NCBI GenBank assembly: GCA_937927435.1 | Contig: CALBDW010000163.1 | Location: 1 to 24,201 of the forward strand | Direction of reading: 5' to 3' | DNA length: 24,201 nucleotides | Origin: an uncultured Bdellovibrionales bacterium | GTDB taxonomy: Bacteria; Bdellovibrionota; Bdellovibrionia; Bdellovibrionales; JAMPXM01 | Part shown: positions 8,154 to 15,750 of the stretch, one piece after another | Numbering within the stretch: the stretch's first letter is position 1 | Layout of the letters: every line of letters begins with the position of its first letter | Translations under genes and position numbers: made by a program | The notes under the pieces: model-generated | The model's input: the letters and a program-made list of their open reading frames with translations, nothing else | Databases searched by the model: none | Told to the model about the DNA's origin: nothing

Positions 8154-8570
8154 ATGTTTACACAGGCAACCAAAATCCTCATCGTGGACGACGTCAAAAG
8201 CCTTCGCGATCTGTTAAAGGCTTATCTCCGCCGCCTCGGATTTCAAAATATCTTCGAAGCCCAGGACGGACAGGACGCTCTCGAAGCGTTGAGGCAGGCC
8301 CAAAAAGCCAATATGCCGTTCGAACTCGTGATTTCCGACTGGAATATGCCGAACATGGACGGCTTGAATTTTCTCAAACACGTCCGTCAATCTGCCGAGT
8401 GGAAAAACCTTCCGTTCATTTTGCTGACAACGGAAAGCGAAAAAGAAAAAGTTCTCGAAGCCGTTAAGGCCGAAGTCAGCAACTACATGATCAAACCGGT
8501 CGACGAAGCGACTCTCCGGGAAAAACTGGCGAAGGCTTGGGAGTGGAAACGGGCCAAAACCGGAAGTTAA
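8154..8570 (+). CDS. CheY-like single-domain response regulator
   Basis: This 138-residue protein is a complete receiver domain with no output domain. The acidic pair is Asp12-Asp13 (IVDD), the phosphoacceptor is Asp62 in ISDWNMPNMDG, the switch Thr is in LLTTES, an aromatic Tyr111 is present, and the conserved Lys114 lies in MIKP. SDWNMPNMDG is the same as in enteric CheY, so a chemotaxis or phosphorelay role is plausible. The ATG at 8154 starts the domain properly; an upstream TTG at 8118 would add 12 unlikely residues. No strong Shine-Dalgarno is visible. The gene converges on the PAS-Hpt-HATPase kinase gene, and the two stops share four bases, so the kinase is a natural but unproven partner. 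Confidence 0.92.
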   Translation: MFTQATKILIVDDVKSLRDLLKAYLRRLGFQNIFEAQDGQDALEALRQAQKANMPFELVISDWNMPNMDGLNFLKHVRQSAEWKNLPFILLTTESEKEKVLEAVKAEVSNYMIKPVDEATLREKLAKAWEWKRAKTGS

Positions 8571-10534
8571 GCGGCCTTGCGCTCACGCGCTTCATCAGTT
8601 TCCACCCGCAGGGGAATCTCAATCTCGAGCCGCATTCCTTTTCCGAGCTCGGAATGAATAACGACGCGCCCACCGAGACGCTTTACCTCGTTGGCGATTG
8701 CCGAAAGCCCCACTCCGCGCCCGGCAACCGAGTCGACTTTCTCCGTCGTCGACAAGTCGCCCTTCAAAATCGTCTGCACGATCTCATGCGGCGATAGTTC
8801 AGCCGCTTCCGTGAATCCTTGTTCAATAAGTTTAGCACGGACCTTTTCATGATCGACACCGCGTCCGTCATCCTCGATTTCGATTCTGAGCCGCGAACCG
8901 TGCGGCGTTTCAGTCCTTGCAAAGCGAGCGACGATGCGCCCACCTTCCGGCTTACCGACTCCCAGTCTCTCCTCTGGAGTTTCCAGCCCGTGATAAACCG
9001 AATTGCGGAAAGCATGCACGAGCGACGCTCCGAAGCCGCGCGCGATATAAGCCGGCGCGGTCGTTTCGCCGCCTTCGATCACGAATGCGTCGAGCTTTTT
9101 TCCCATTCCCTCGGCAAGTTCACGAAGCGATGACTCGAGGTGGTCGATGACGCTAATCATCGGTCGCTCCGTAAGTTCTCTGATAATACGGTCTCCGATC
9201 TCCCGAGCCGCCTGAACACTCACGGCATTCCGCAGAGTTTCACTCCACTCGCGGAGTCGTTTGAGAGGCACTTCGACGGTCGAGGCCTCGTTGGCGTCCA
9301 CAATCGGCCCCAGTAACTCGAATATCGCCTTCACTTCCGTTTCAAACGCGCGGGAAATTTCGGAAGCGGCATCCGCAAGCTTCTCTTTCATATCCAGTTC
9401 GGCAGCGCCGCCGGAGCCGAGCGAAGCGAGCAGGTTCTCGTATTCATCGCAGGCGCGCACCACCGGCATGAAATAAAAAGATGCTGACCCTCCCTTCAAC
9501 GTATGCACATCGCGCGCGATTTCCTCGCGGCTGATCGCATTCTCGGGCCAACCGAGCACATTACCGATAATACGCTTCGCCTCAGCAATATAAAGCCGGA
9601 AGGCTTCGCGGTGGCGCGCCACTTGCGTCACCCGACCGGCGATTGCGTGCTCGCGCTCGGCTTCACGCAAAGCCTGAATCTCACGCGTTTTATCGGTCGC
9701 GACCAGAACGACGGCACGTATATGACCGTCATCGCTTCTCATCGGATGATAGTCGAATGCGATTTCAAGGCCTGCAGGACTCGAAAGCCGGCTCGGCGCG
9801 AGCGGCCGAAGGTCATCGAAATCCAAAAGCTCCTGGAAAACAACGTCGCGCCACTCGGCGAAATTCTCCCTCATAGGAGCCGGTAAACCAATCGCTTCTT
9901 CAACGCATTTGCCCGAAGGCTCTGAACCAAAAAGCTTGCGCCAAACTTGCGAATAGACATCGAGACAACGGCCGTCCTTTTCGAAAACGAGAATACCTTG
10001 GCCAAGGCTGTCGAGAATTGACTTTAACAGCGCGTTGGTCTCGCTTAGTTCGAGAGTGCGTTCTTCGACCATCAGCTCGAGTTTTTGCGAATACTGCTCG
10101 AGAGCCGCCCTCGCTTCTTTCAAGTCGGCGATCACCGCTTCTTTCTGGTCGAGTTCCGCCTTGTATTTGGAGTGAAGCGTTTTCTCGAGCGTGACATCCC
10201 GAAGGGTCATAATCCAACGAGGTTCTTGTCCATCCCCGAATCCTTGCGGTTCGGGTTGCAAAACGACTTGGACCCAACCGGTCCGACCGTTCGGAAGTTG
10301 AAACTCGACCTCGCGCGATTGAGTCATTTCCTGAATCGAGGCCAGCGCCTCGCCGGAATTCACGAGATCAGGCGACAAGCTCATGAACTGAGAGAGCTGT
10401 CGGCCGGAAGAAAGGCGTCGCGCGGAAACCTCGAGCAAAAGAGAGGCTGCGCTATTGCCGTAATACACACACCCTTCCCGATCGACCACAAGAACCGCGT
10501 CTTGAAAGGCATCGAAAACCTGGTAGTAACTCAT
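8567..10534 (-). CDS. Hybrid sensor kinase: PAS-coiled coil-PAS-Hpt-HATPase, CheA-like without CheW domain
   Basis: The 655-residue protein has, in order: a PAS domain (about 1-118), a long coiled coil (about 120-170), a second PAS (about 170-285), an Hpt domain with phospho-His344 in HTLKGG (about 300-410), a linker, and a HATPase domain (about 490-645). The ATPase shows N-box Asn511 (HAFRNSVYHGLE), G1 DDGRGVD (555-561) and G2 GRGVGL (605-610). The Hpt phosphosite plus a CheA-type N-box suggest CheA-like chemistry, but the Hpt is central and no CheW-like regulatory domain follows. No membrane segment or signal peptide is seen, so it is probably cytosolic. Its ATG overlaps the HD-GYP stop (TAATG), giving translational coupling. 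It ends tail-to-tail with the CheY-like gene, a likely phosphoryl acceptor by inference. Confidence 0.9.
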   Translation of the reverse strand: MSYYQVFDAFQDAVLVVDREGCVYYGNSAASLLLEVSARRLSSGRQLSQFMSLSPDLVNSGEALASIQEMTQSREVEFQLPNGRTGWVQVVLQPEPQGFGDGQEPRWIMTLRDVTLEKTLHSKYKAELDQKEAVIADLKEARAALEQYSQKLELMVEERTLELSETNALLKSILDSLGQGILVFEKDGRCLDVYSQVWRKLFGSEPSGKCVEEAIGLPAPMRENFAEWRDVVFQELLDFDDLRPLAPSRLSSPAGLEIAFDYHPMRSDDGHIRAVVLVATDKTREIQALREAEREHAIAGRVTQVARHREAFRLYIAEAKRIIGNVLGWPENAISREEIARDVHTLKGGSASFYFMPVVRACDEYENLLASLGSGGAAELDMKEKLADAASEISRAFETEVKAIFELLGPIVDANEASTVEVPLKRLREWSETLRNAVSVQAAREIGDRIIRELTERPMISVIDHLESSLRELAEGMGKKLDAFVIEGGETTAPAYIARGFGASLVHAFRNSVYHGLETPEERLGVGKPEGGRIVARFARTETPHGSRLRIEIEDDGRGVDHEKVRAKLIEQGFTEAAELSPHEIVQTILKGDLSTTEKVDSVAGRGVGLSAIANEVKRLGGRVVIHSELGKGMRLEIEIPLRVETDEARERKAA

Positions 10535-11493
10535 TACGCCGCCTTCTCTCGAACCGTCGGAAAGAGTTTGTTCAACGCCTTCAGCGCATCACGGTTGAAC
10601 TGATGCTGATTCGACAACATTTTCCCTAAGGCAAAGCGAGCCTTTTCAGCGGCGTTCCCATCGACGACCGAGAAGTAGTCGTCGCAAAATGCCGTCGCCA
10701 CTGCAACGACTTTCGCGAGGGGATTCATTTGCAAGTCTTTAATCCCGCGCGGAAAACCTGAACCGTCGGCTCTTTCATGATGTTCGCGGACGATATCGAG
10801 CACGTCCTCGGGCACCGACTTCAATTGCAAGAGCAGCTGGTAGCCGATTTCCGTGTGGTTCTGGTAAATGACCAGTTCGTCCTTCGTCATGGAGGAGACC
10901 GGCTTATCGAGAAGCTCCCGAGGCAGCTTCGTTCGGCCGACTTCATGCAAAAAACCACCGAGCGCGAGCTTTTCAATCGTTCCAGGCTTCGTCCATTCCT
11001 GAGCGACGCCGATCATGGCCGAGATCACACTCACCATCATCGAATACTCCGCGATATTGGGCCGGGTCTTCACAAGCCGCGCAAACAAGTCAGTCAACCT
11101 CGGGTTTTTCGCGACGAGGGTCAATGTCACATGATTGACCATCTTAACGTGATTGATCACGCTCTCGTCCAACCCGTTCTCAGCCAGCTCACGGTACACG
11201 CTTTCCATTGCGGATTGCAGGTTCACCACACGGGTCAAATCCGTAGCATCGGACGCGGAGACACCGGACGCCGCTTCGGTGATGAGCAAATGCATGAAAT
11301 AAGAGTAGTCCGAGATCCGCATGTAAATGCGGTCAAGCCCCTTCTCCATGTACTTCCTGATGCGATCCATGGGCTGACCGTTCTTACCGACTAAGAGGTA
11401 CTTTTTCCCTCCCAGTAAGATATAGACGTCGACAGGAATCGTGTCGCGTCCGACGAACTCTTGGATGGGAACCGATTGCATTTGCTCGCTCAT
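10534..11493 (-). CDS. Degenerate HD-GYP domain protein
   Basis: This 319-residue protein has an N-terminal domain I cannot name (about 8-70, with VDVYILLGGKKYLLV) and a C-terminal HD-GYP domain (about 140-300). By eye-alignment the canonical HD pair is HE (His183-Glu184 in FLHEVGR), the usual His at the domain start appears to be Tyr150, the Asp of the VAD motif is Thr267 (VATAF), and GYP is GFP (247-248). His213 (NHTEIG) and HHE (238-240) with DGSG are kept. HD-GYP proteins hydrolyse cyclic-di-GMP with a two- or three-metal site; these changes suggest weak or no catalysis and perhaps a sensing or scaffold role. Unconventional HD-GYP proteins are known in Bdellovibrio. ATG at 11493 is preferred over TTG at 11511. 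The stop overlaps the kinase ATG by one base. Confidence 0.85.
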   Translation of the reverse strand: MSEQMQSVPIQEFVGRDTIPVDVYILLGGKKYLLVGKNGQPMDRIRKYMEKGLDRIYMRISDYSYFMHLLITEAASGVSASDATDLTRVVNLQSAMESVYRELAENGLDESVINHVKMVNHVTLTLVAKNPRLTDLFARLVKTRPNIAEYSMMVSVISAMIGVAQEWTKPGTIEKLALGGFLHEVGRTKLPRELLDKPVSSMTKDELVIYQNHTEIGYQLLLQLKSVPEDVLDIVREHHERADGSGFPRGIKDLQMNPLAKVVAVATAFCDDYFSVVDGNAAEKARFALGKMLSNQHQFNRDALKALNKLFPTVREKAA

Positions 11494-11515
11494 GCGTCCA
11501 CACTCCCGCAAACGC

Positions 11516-11542
11516 TTATCGGTCGTTCAGAAGGTCGACTGA
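11516..11542 (-). promoter_or_regulatory. Weak sigma-28-like element upstream of the HD-GYP gene
   Basis: ACCGATAA on the minus strand (11523-11516) matches 7 of 8 of the sigma-28 -10 consensus. At the 15-nt spacing the -35 reads TCAG (11542-11539), only 2 of 4, so the element is doubtful. It sits 22 nt before the chosen ATG. Confidence 0.22.
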
Positions 11543-11560
11543 AACTGACTGTATCAGGAT

Positions 11561-11584
11561 AAAACAAACGGCATTGAAACCGTT
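11561..11584 (-). terminator. Possible intrinsic terminator after the LolA-like gene
   Basis: On the minus strand AACGG pairs with CCGTT across an 8-nt loop, followed by TGTTTT. The stem is only 5 bp, so it is weak; read-through into the HD-GYP-kinase pair is possible. Confidence 0.4.
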
Positions 11585-11596
11585 CGAAAGACCGGG

Positions 11597-12379
11597 TCAA
11601 TCCCCGTACTCGAGAGCCGTTCGCGTGAACTCGCGGTCCGAGAGTCCCGCGTCCACCTTCAGGGCCGCCACGTTTAAAATGGTCGAGCGCTTGCTCTGCA
11701 TGTTCAGCACCTCGATCGTCCGCGCCCGCCATGCCGAACCATGTTTTTCGTAATGGCGGTACACCATCGTTTTTAAAAGCTTTCCGGAACGGTCGTAGTA
11801 TTCGCTCTTCTGCACTTGATACGTATTGGGATCGACCCAGGTCAGAATCTTCGAATATCTCGAATCGGAACTCTTCACTTTGCTTTCGATTACCACCATC
11901 GCAGCGCTCGGCGCACGCTCTTCCTTCACGACCCTGTTTTCGAATTCAGCGTAGTTGAAAGGGCTAAAGTCTTCCAAATTGAATTCGCTATCAAGAAAAT
12001 GCTGGGATTTGTTTTCGCCCACAACCCGATGGGCTTTTCTTTCTGATGGCATGTAGAGCCATTGGTCCTCGCGAGAGCCGTCGGCCACACTTAAAAAAGC
12101 GACTCCACTCATGTCGCTCGGCGAGAGCAATCGAACCAACATCTGGTGTTTCTTTCCTGACTTTCTCTTGATCTCAAGTTCCCATTCTTTGGAGACACCG
12201 TTATTCTCGATCACCTTCATTTTGACAACGGCGACTTCATCTTTGGTGTTCAAATTTTGCTCGACTTTCTTGAGAATAACGTTTGCATCATCGACCGCAA
12301 ACGCCCGATCTAACGGCCAGAAGGTGCTGACAGCGGAAAACGCCGCTAAGAAGACAGAAGTTGTCAAAGCCCTTTCCAT
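11597..12379 (-). CDS. Periplasmic outer-membrane lipoprotein-sorting (LolA-like) protein
   Basis: The 260-residue protein has a signal peptide (MERALTTSV, hydrophobic core, cleavage near AFA). The mature part resembles the LolA-like family annotated as outer membrane lipoprotein-sorting protein: MKVIENNGV, WELEIKRKSGKKHQMLVRLLSPSDMSGVAFL, WLYMPSERKAHRV, FNLEDFSPFNY, and a C-terminal YDRSGKLLKTMVYRHY. Family members have a lipid-binding LolA/LppX fold and often sit beside RND/MMPL exporters, with which they are thought to carry lipids to the outer membrane. Here no RND gene is adjacent; an outer-membrane barrel gene lies 146 nt upstream. ATG 12379 is supported by AGGAAG at 12393-12388; TTG 12385 is an alternative. 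A tandem 7-mer (AAGACTT twice, 12432-12445) lies in the upstream gap. Confidence 0.82.
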   Translation of the reverse strand: MERALTTSVFLAAFSAVSTFWPLDRAFAVDDANVILKKVEQNLNTKDEVAVVKMKVIENNGVSKEWELEIKRKSGKKHQMLVRLLSPSDMSGVAFLSVADGSREDQWLYMPSERKAHRVVGENKSQHFLDSEFNLEDFSPFNYAEFENRVVKEERAPSAAMVVIESKVKSSDSRYSKILTWVDPNTYQVQKSEYYDRSGKLLKTMVYRHYEKHGSAWRARTIEVLNMQSKRSTILNVAALKVDAGLSDREFTRTALEYGD

Positions 12380-12461
12380 TTTCAAAACTTCCTTTGAACG
12401 AAAGACGAAAGGGCGTCGGACGATTTATCCAAAGACTTAAGACTTACGTCGAAGAAAAACG

Positions 12462-12493
12462 AAAAAAGCGACTAACGGGATTTTCTGTTCGCT
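12462..12493 (-). terminator. Possible weak terminator between the barrel and LolA-like genes
   Basis: On the minus strand AGCGA (12493-12489) can pair with TCGCT (12471-12467), followed by a run of T's. The 17-nt loop and 5-bp stem make it a weak candidate. Confidence 0.33.
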
Positions 12494-12525
12494 GATTACG
12501 AAAGGATCGTCGAACCCGTGGACAA

Positions 12526-13863
12526 TCAGAAAAAAACGGTGGTCGAAAGAACGACGCGTTTATTGGTGCGATACGTACCGAGCAGCGTCCCTGACAAGCC
12601 GTCGAACCAATCGCCGGTAAGCGAGGCGGTTAACCCGCCGGCGACTTTGCGTTCAATTTTGAGCCGCGCATATCCTCCCGAACGGGCCGCATCGTAAAGT
12701 CCCGTGACGCTGAAAACCCAGTCAGACGCGCTCATGAGATCCAATCCGAGTATCCAAGCCTGATCAAAAATGCGGTCAAGCGATGTGATGAGGTTATCAG
12801 CTTGCTCCTCGTGACGGGCGAACGAAGCTTGTGCACGCACTCGCAATATCGAACCGAAGGGCACGGCGAAACTTGTCTCGATTCCAAACACGGCCCTCTG
12901 CGCCCATCCCGGTAAACCCTGGAGCCCGGAGAGCCGCTCCGAGTTGGCATACGCGAGGCGAACGATCCAATCGTCCATCGGAACAACGACCCCCGCGCCC
13001 ACGGTGCGGCGCAAATAATAAACCGGCTGCAACGTCACATGATTGGCCATGACGACGTTCCCGGCGCTTGTGCCGACCGACGTCCCTTCGATGATCGGTG
13101 TGAAGATCGCTGGAGCCGTCGGCGCACCTTGAAAGAAAACCACCGTGACGTCGTACCGGCGCCCTCGATAATCGCCCCGGAACCCGAAATTGTTTTTAAG
13201 CGCTTCGTCGACTTCTCGTCTTTCCATGTAGCCGTAGGAGAATCGGTCCGCGAGAAAAATCTTATCGAAGCCCGCTTGGCGGTTATAGGTCATGTCTCTC
13301 GGCAGCCAACGGCTCTTCTCACCCGGCAGAATGGATTCAAACTGGATCGGCACATACACGGCTTCCAGGCGCCAATTCTCCTTCTCCCACGTCCAACCGA
13401 ATGAAGGAGTGCCGCGCTTTTGGCTGCTCAACAAGTCAATGTAACGGCGAGCACTCACCACATCGAGAGGATCGGCGTCGTCGGTCACTCCCCACGCGAA
13501 ACGGTTGATGCCCACTTTCAGTTTCCAATCCCCCGCCTCATAATCGGCTGCCGCTTCGGTGATATCCGGAATGAACATCTCGTTGGGACTGCGAGAAGCC
13601 GGATCCGAGTAAAACCAGGGAGAGAAACGCAAGCGAAGCGCCGTCGCCGGCTGCGATTCGAATTCGAATTCATAGCGAATCGCCGCCGCGACCTGGGTCG
13701 TTTCCTGGTAGACGTCTTCGAAATAGTAGGTCGGCTCGAGCGTCAGGCGGCTTGCAAAAGTCGGCTGCCAGCGCAGTGCTGAAGCTGAGTCCTGCAGGAA
13801 AAAGATGCTCAAGAAAGCGGCAAAAGAGAGGGCTGTCTTCGGCAGGACGCTCAAAATCTTCAT
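12526..13863 (-). CDS. Predicted outer-membrane beta-barrel protein
   Basis: The 445-residue product has a signal peptide (MKILSVLPK, hydrophobic core, cleavage near ASA before LRW). The mature part shows alternating amphipathic strands rich in Tyr, Phe, Trp and Arg (LTLEPTYYFEDVY, YEFEFESQ, LRLRFSPWFYS, WKLKVGINRFAWG) and ends in Phe (STTVFF), the usual barrel C-terminus. The GxxRFxWG and DVVSARRYIDLL patterns recall barrels found with LolA-like and RND proteins, but I cannot assign the family firmly. ATG 13863 lies two nt after the stop of the nucleotidyltransferase gene (TAAGGATG), so translation is probably coupled; TTG 13881 is a less likely start. A conduit or receptor role in the outer membrane is inferred. 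Confidence 0.82.
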   Translation of the reverse strand: MKILSVLPKTALSFAAFLSIFFLQDSASALRWQPTFASRLTLEPTYYFEDVYQETTQVAAAIRYEFEFESQPATALRLRFSPWFYSDPASRSPNEMFIPDITEAAADYEAGDWKLKVGINRFAWGVTDDADPLDVVSARRYIDLLSSQKRGTPSFGWTWEKENWRLEAVYVPIQFESILPGEKSRWLPRDMTYNRQAGFDKIFLADRFSYGYMERREVDEALKNNFGFRGDYRGRRYDVTVVFFQGAPTAPAIFTPIIEGTSVGTSAGNVVMANHVTLQPVYYLRRTVGAGVVVPMDDWIVRLAYANSERLSGLQGLPGWAQRAVFGIETSFAVPFGSILRVRAQASFARHEEQADNLITSLDRIFDQAWILGLDLMSASDWVFSVTGLYDAARSGGYARLKIERKVAGGLTASLTGDWFDGLSGTLLGTYRTNKRVVLSTTVFF

Positions 13864-13865
13864 CC

Positions 13866-14606
13866 TTACTTCAAGCGCCAATCGCTCGGAACGTCCCGGC
13901 GATACCCATCAAAAAGGAAGCCACCATCTTTGCTTAAAACTTCAGCAGCAAGATCGATTACCCGTTGTGTCCGCCCGGTAGAGAAAAGCTCGTCGAAAGC
14001 TTCAAAAAAGCGCCGGGCAAACGCCGGATCTTCCTTTTTCAAACGTTTCAAAACGGCTTTCCCGCTTCCCGTCCATCCCCGGCGGGAACGGAAGAAATAA
14101 TCCGCCAGCTCGTTCAAAACCACCGTCGCCGTTGCGATCAGCTCCTGGCGACTCCGCGGCTCGCGGATATCGTCGATAAGCTCCGTAATGTGATAGCGGC
14201 GATCGAGGACCTCTTCTTCGGTCAACGCCGGAGGTCCCTCCCGCAAGGTTTCCACAGCCAGTTCTTTGAGCTGCGCGGTCAGAGCGGTCGGGCCGGGAAC
14301 TTCGTGCCCTTCCGAAATCATTTCCGCCAGGGTCGCCCGGCCGATTTGGCGGTCCACGTTCTTGAAGAAATACTTAACGGTTTCCGCGTCATGGATGAAC
14401 GCCTCCACCGGCCAGTCCTTGTACATAAAGGACTCCCGGTAAGCCGTCGGAACCTGGGGATAAACAACGACCAAATCAAGGTCTGAGTACGTGGACGCCT
14501 CTCCACGCACCACCGAGCCGGCCACAAATATCGCCTCTGCCCCTTTATACCGGGTTTCAAACAGTTCCTTCGTCACGTACAGGGGCGAGTGCGTGGCTCG
14601 AGTCAT
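13866..14606 (-). CDS. Nucleotidyltransferase-fold protein (pol-beta superfamily)
   Basis: This 246-residue protein has the signature of minimal or aminoglycoside-type nucleotidyltransferases: VAGSVVRGEASTYSDLDLVVV, giving Gly30-Ser31 and the metal-binding pair Asp42 and Asp44, with Glu68 (VEAF) a possible third acid. The remaining two thirds are helical, like the C-terminal domains of drug- or protein-modifying members. The substrate (antibiotic, protein or nucleotide) cannot be told. The ATG has AAAGGA about 7 nt upstream. It is the first gene of a minus-strand run and is divergent from the deoxyhypusine-synthase-like gene; its stop is two bases before the barrel ATG. Confidence 0.8.
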   Translation of the reverse strand: MTRATHSPLYVTKELFETRYKGAEAIFVAGSVVRGEASTYSDLDLVVVYPQVPTAYRESFMYKDWPVEAFIHDAETVKYFFKNVDRQIGRATLAEMISEGHEVPGPTALTAQLKELAVETLREGPPALTEEEVLDRRYHITELIDDIREPRSRQELIATATVVLNELADYFFRSRRGWTGSGKAVLKRLKKEDPAFARRFFEAFDELFSTGRTQRVIDLAAEVLSKDGGFLFDGYRRDVPSDWRLK

Positions 14607-14781
14607 TTTCCTTTCCTTTTTTGATTCGCTTTTAAGGCACCTTCATCAGCTTGCCAACTGCTTTCTAGCCGCTGAAGCAGTCGGCTTCGGGAAGGCGGAA
14701 GGCCCCGATAGCTAAAATACTTTGCGCGAAACGTCCACGTGTGGTTTAAACCGGGCTTTCCCAAGGGGAGGTTGAGGCAAA
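14607..14781 (+). other. Divergent intergenic region with inverted repeats
   Basis: This 175-nt gap must hold the starts of both flanking divergent genes. Visible elements: overlapping hairpins CTGCTT/AAGCAG (14658-14680) and AGCCG/CGGCT (14667-14686), a -10-like TAAAAT near 14713 without a clear -35, CACGTG (14736-14741), and a perfect 10-bp palindrome GGTTTAAACC (14743-14752). The strong ribosome site GGGGAGG lies near the + strand ATG. No regulator could be named. Confidence 0.45.
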
Positions 14782-15750
14782 ATGAAAATTCGCGAATTCA
14801 TCGATCATCATTTCCGGCACTTCAACGCCGCAGCCCTGAAAGACGCCGCCATCGCTTACGAGGAACACCTCAAAAAAGGCGGTAAAATGATGGTCACGCT
14901 CGCGGGAGCTATGAGTACCGCCGAACTGGGCCTTTCTTTGGCGGAAATGATCCGTCAAGGCAAAGTCCACGCCATCACTTGCACGGGCGCAAACCTTGAA
15001 GAAGACGTATTCAACCTCGTCGCGCACGAGCACTACGTCCGGATCCCCAACTACCGGGATTTGACCCCGCAGGACGAACTCGATCTCCTGAACCGCCACC
15101 TCAACCGCGTGACCGACACCTGCATCCCTGAAGAAGAGGCGATCCGCCGGATTGAACGGGCGGTCTTGAAGCACTGGCAAGACGCCGACCAGAAAGGAGA
15201 GCGTTATTTCCCGCACCAGTTCATGTACCGCATTCTCCTTTCGGGCGAGTTGAAACAGTACTACCAAATCGATCCGAAAGACTCGTGGCTGCTCGCGGCC
15301 GCAGAGAAGAACCTCCCGATGTTCGTTCCGGGATGGGAAGACTCGACCCTCGGTAACATCTACACCGCTCACTGCATCGAAGGTGATATCAAGAACGTGC
15401 ACACGGTTCGCACAGGTATCGAGTACATGCAGGAATTGGCCGCTTGGTACACAGAAACAGCTCCGAAATCGTCGATCGGTTTCTTCCAAATCGGCGGCGG
15501 GATCGCGGGCGACTTCCCGATTTGCGTGGTCCCGATGCTCCATCAGGATCTCAAGCGCGAAGATGTCCCGCTGTGGGGCTATTTCTGCCAAATCTCTGAT
15601 TCGACGACCTCTTACGGCTCGTATTCTGGAGCGATCCCGAACGAAAAGATCACCTGGGGCAAACTGGGCGTCGATACGCCTCGCTTCGTGATCGAGTCCG
15701 ACGCGACGATCGTGGCGCCTTTGATCTTCGCCTATGTCATGAATCAGTAA
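14782..15750 (+). CDS. Deoxyhypusine synthase-like protein, possible homospermidine synthase
   Basis: The 322-residue protein belongs to the deoxyhypusine synthase family. The C-terminal block YSGAIPNEKITWGKLGVD followed by a DATIVAPL stretch matches the active-site region of the eukaryotic enzyme (SWGKI), and the catalytic Lys is present as Lys294. LAGAMSTAELG and TCTGANLEEDVFN also fit the NAD-binding family core. In eukaryotes and archaea the enzyme moves the aminobutyl group of spermidine onto a Lys of eIF5A; bacteria lack eIF5A, and some bacterial homologues make sym-homospermidine or have unknown roles. GGGGAGG lies about 10 nt before the ATG. A strong terminator follows at 15763-15797. 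The gene's last 14 bp overlap the convergent hydrolase-fold gene. Horizontal acquisition is possible but no compositional break is obvious. Confidence 0.9.
   Translation: MKIREFIDHHFRHFNAAALKDAAIAYEEHLKKGGKMMVTLAGAMSTAELGLSLAEMIRQGKVHAITCTGANLEEDVFNLVAHEHYVRIPNYRDLTPQDELDLLNRHLNRVTDTCIPEEEAIRRIERAVLKHWQDADQKGERYFPHQFMYRILLSGELKQYYQIDPKDSWLLAAAEKNLPMFVPGWEDSTLGNIYTAHCIEGDIKNVHTVRTGIEYMQELAAWYTETAPKSSIGFFQIGGGIAGDFPICVVPMLHQDLKREDVPLWGYFCQISDSTTSYGSYSGAIPNEKITWGKLGVDTPRFVIESDATIVAPLIFAYVMNQ

Noticed and set aside
8571..8605. Hairpin-like GCG-rich sequence after the CheY-like gene as a terminator.
   Set aside because: The stem is short and no T-run follows.
12432..12445. Tandem AAGACTT repeat upstream of the LolA-like gene as an operator.
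   Set aside because: Two 7-mers in AT-rich intergenic DNA are weak evidence, and no promoter could be placed next to them.
14746..15591. Long minus-strand open frame (281 codons) opposite the deoxyhypusine-synthase-like gene.
   Set aside because: It is antisense to a clear family member, shows no recognisable domain, and its composition fits codon bias of the other strand.
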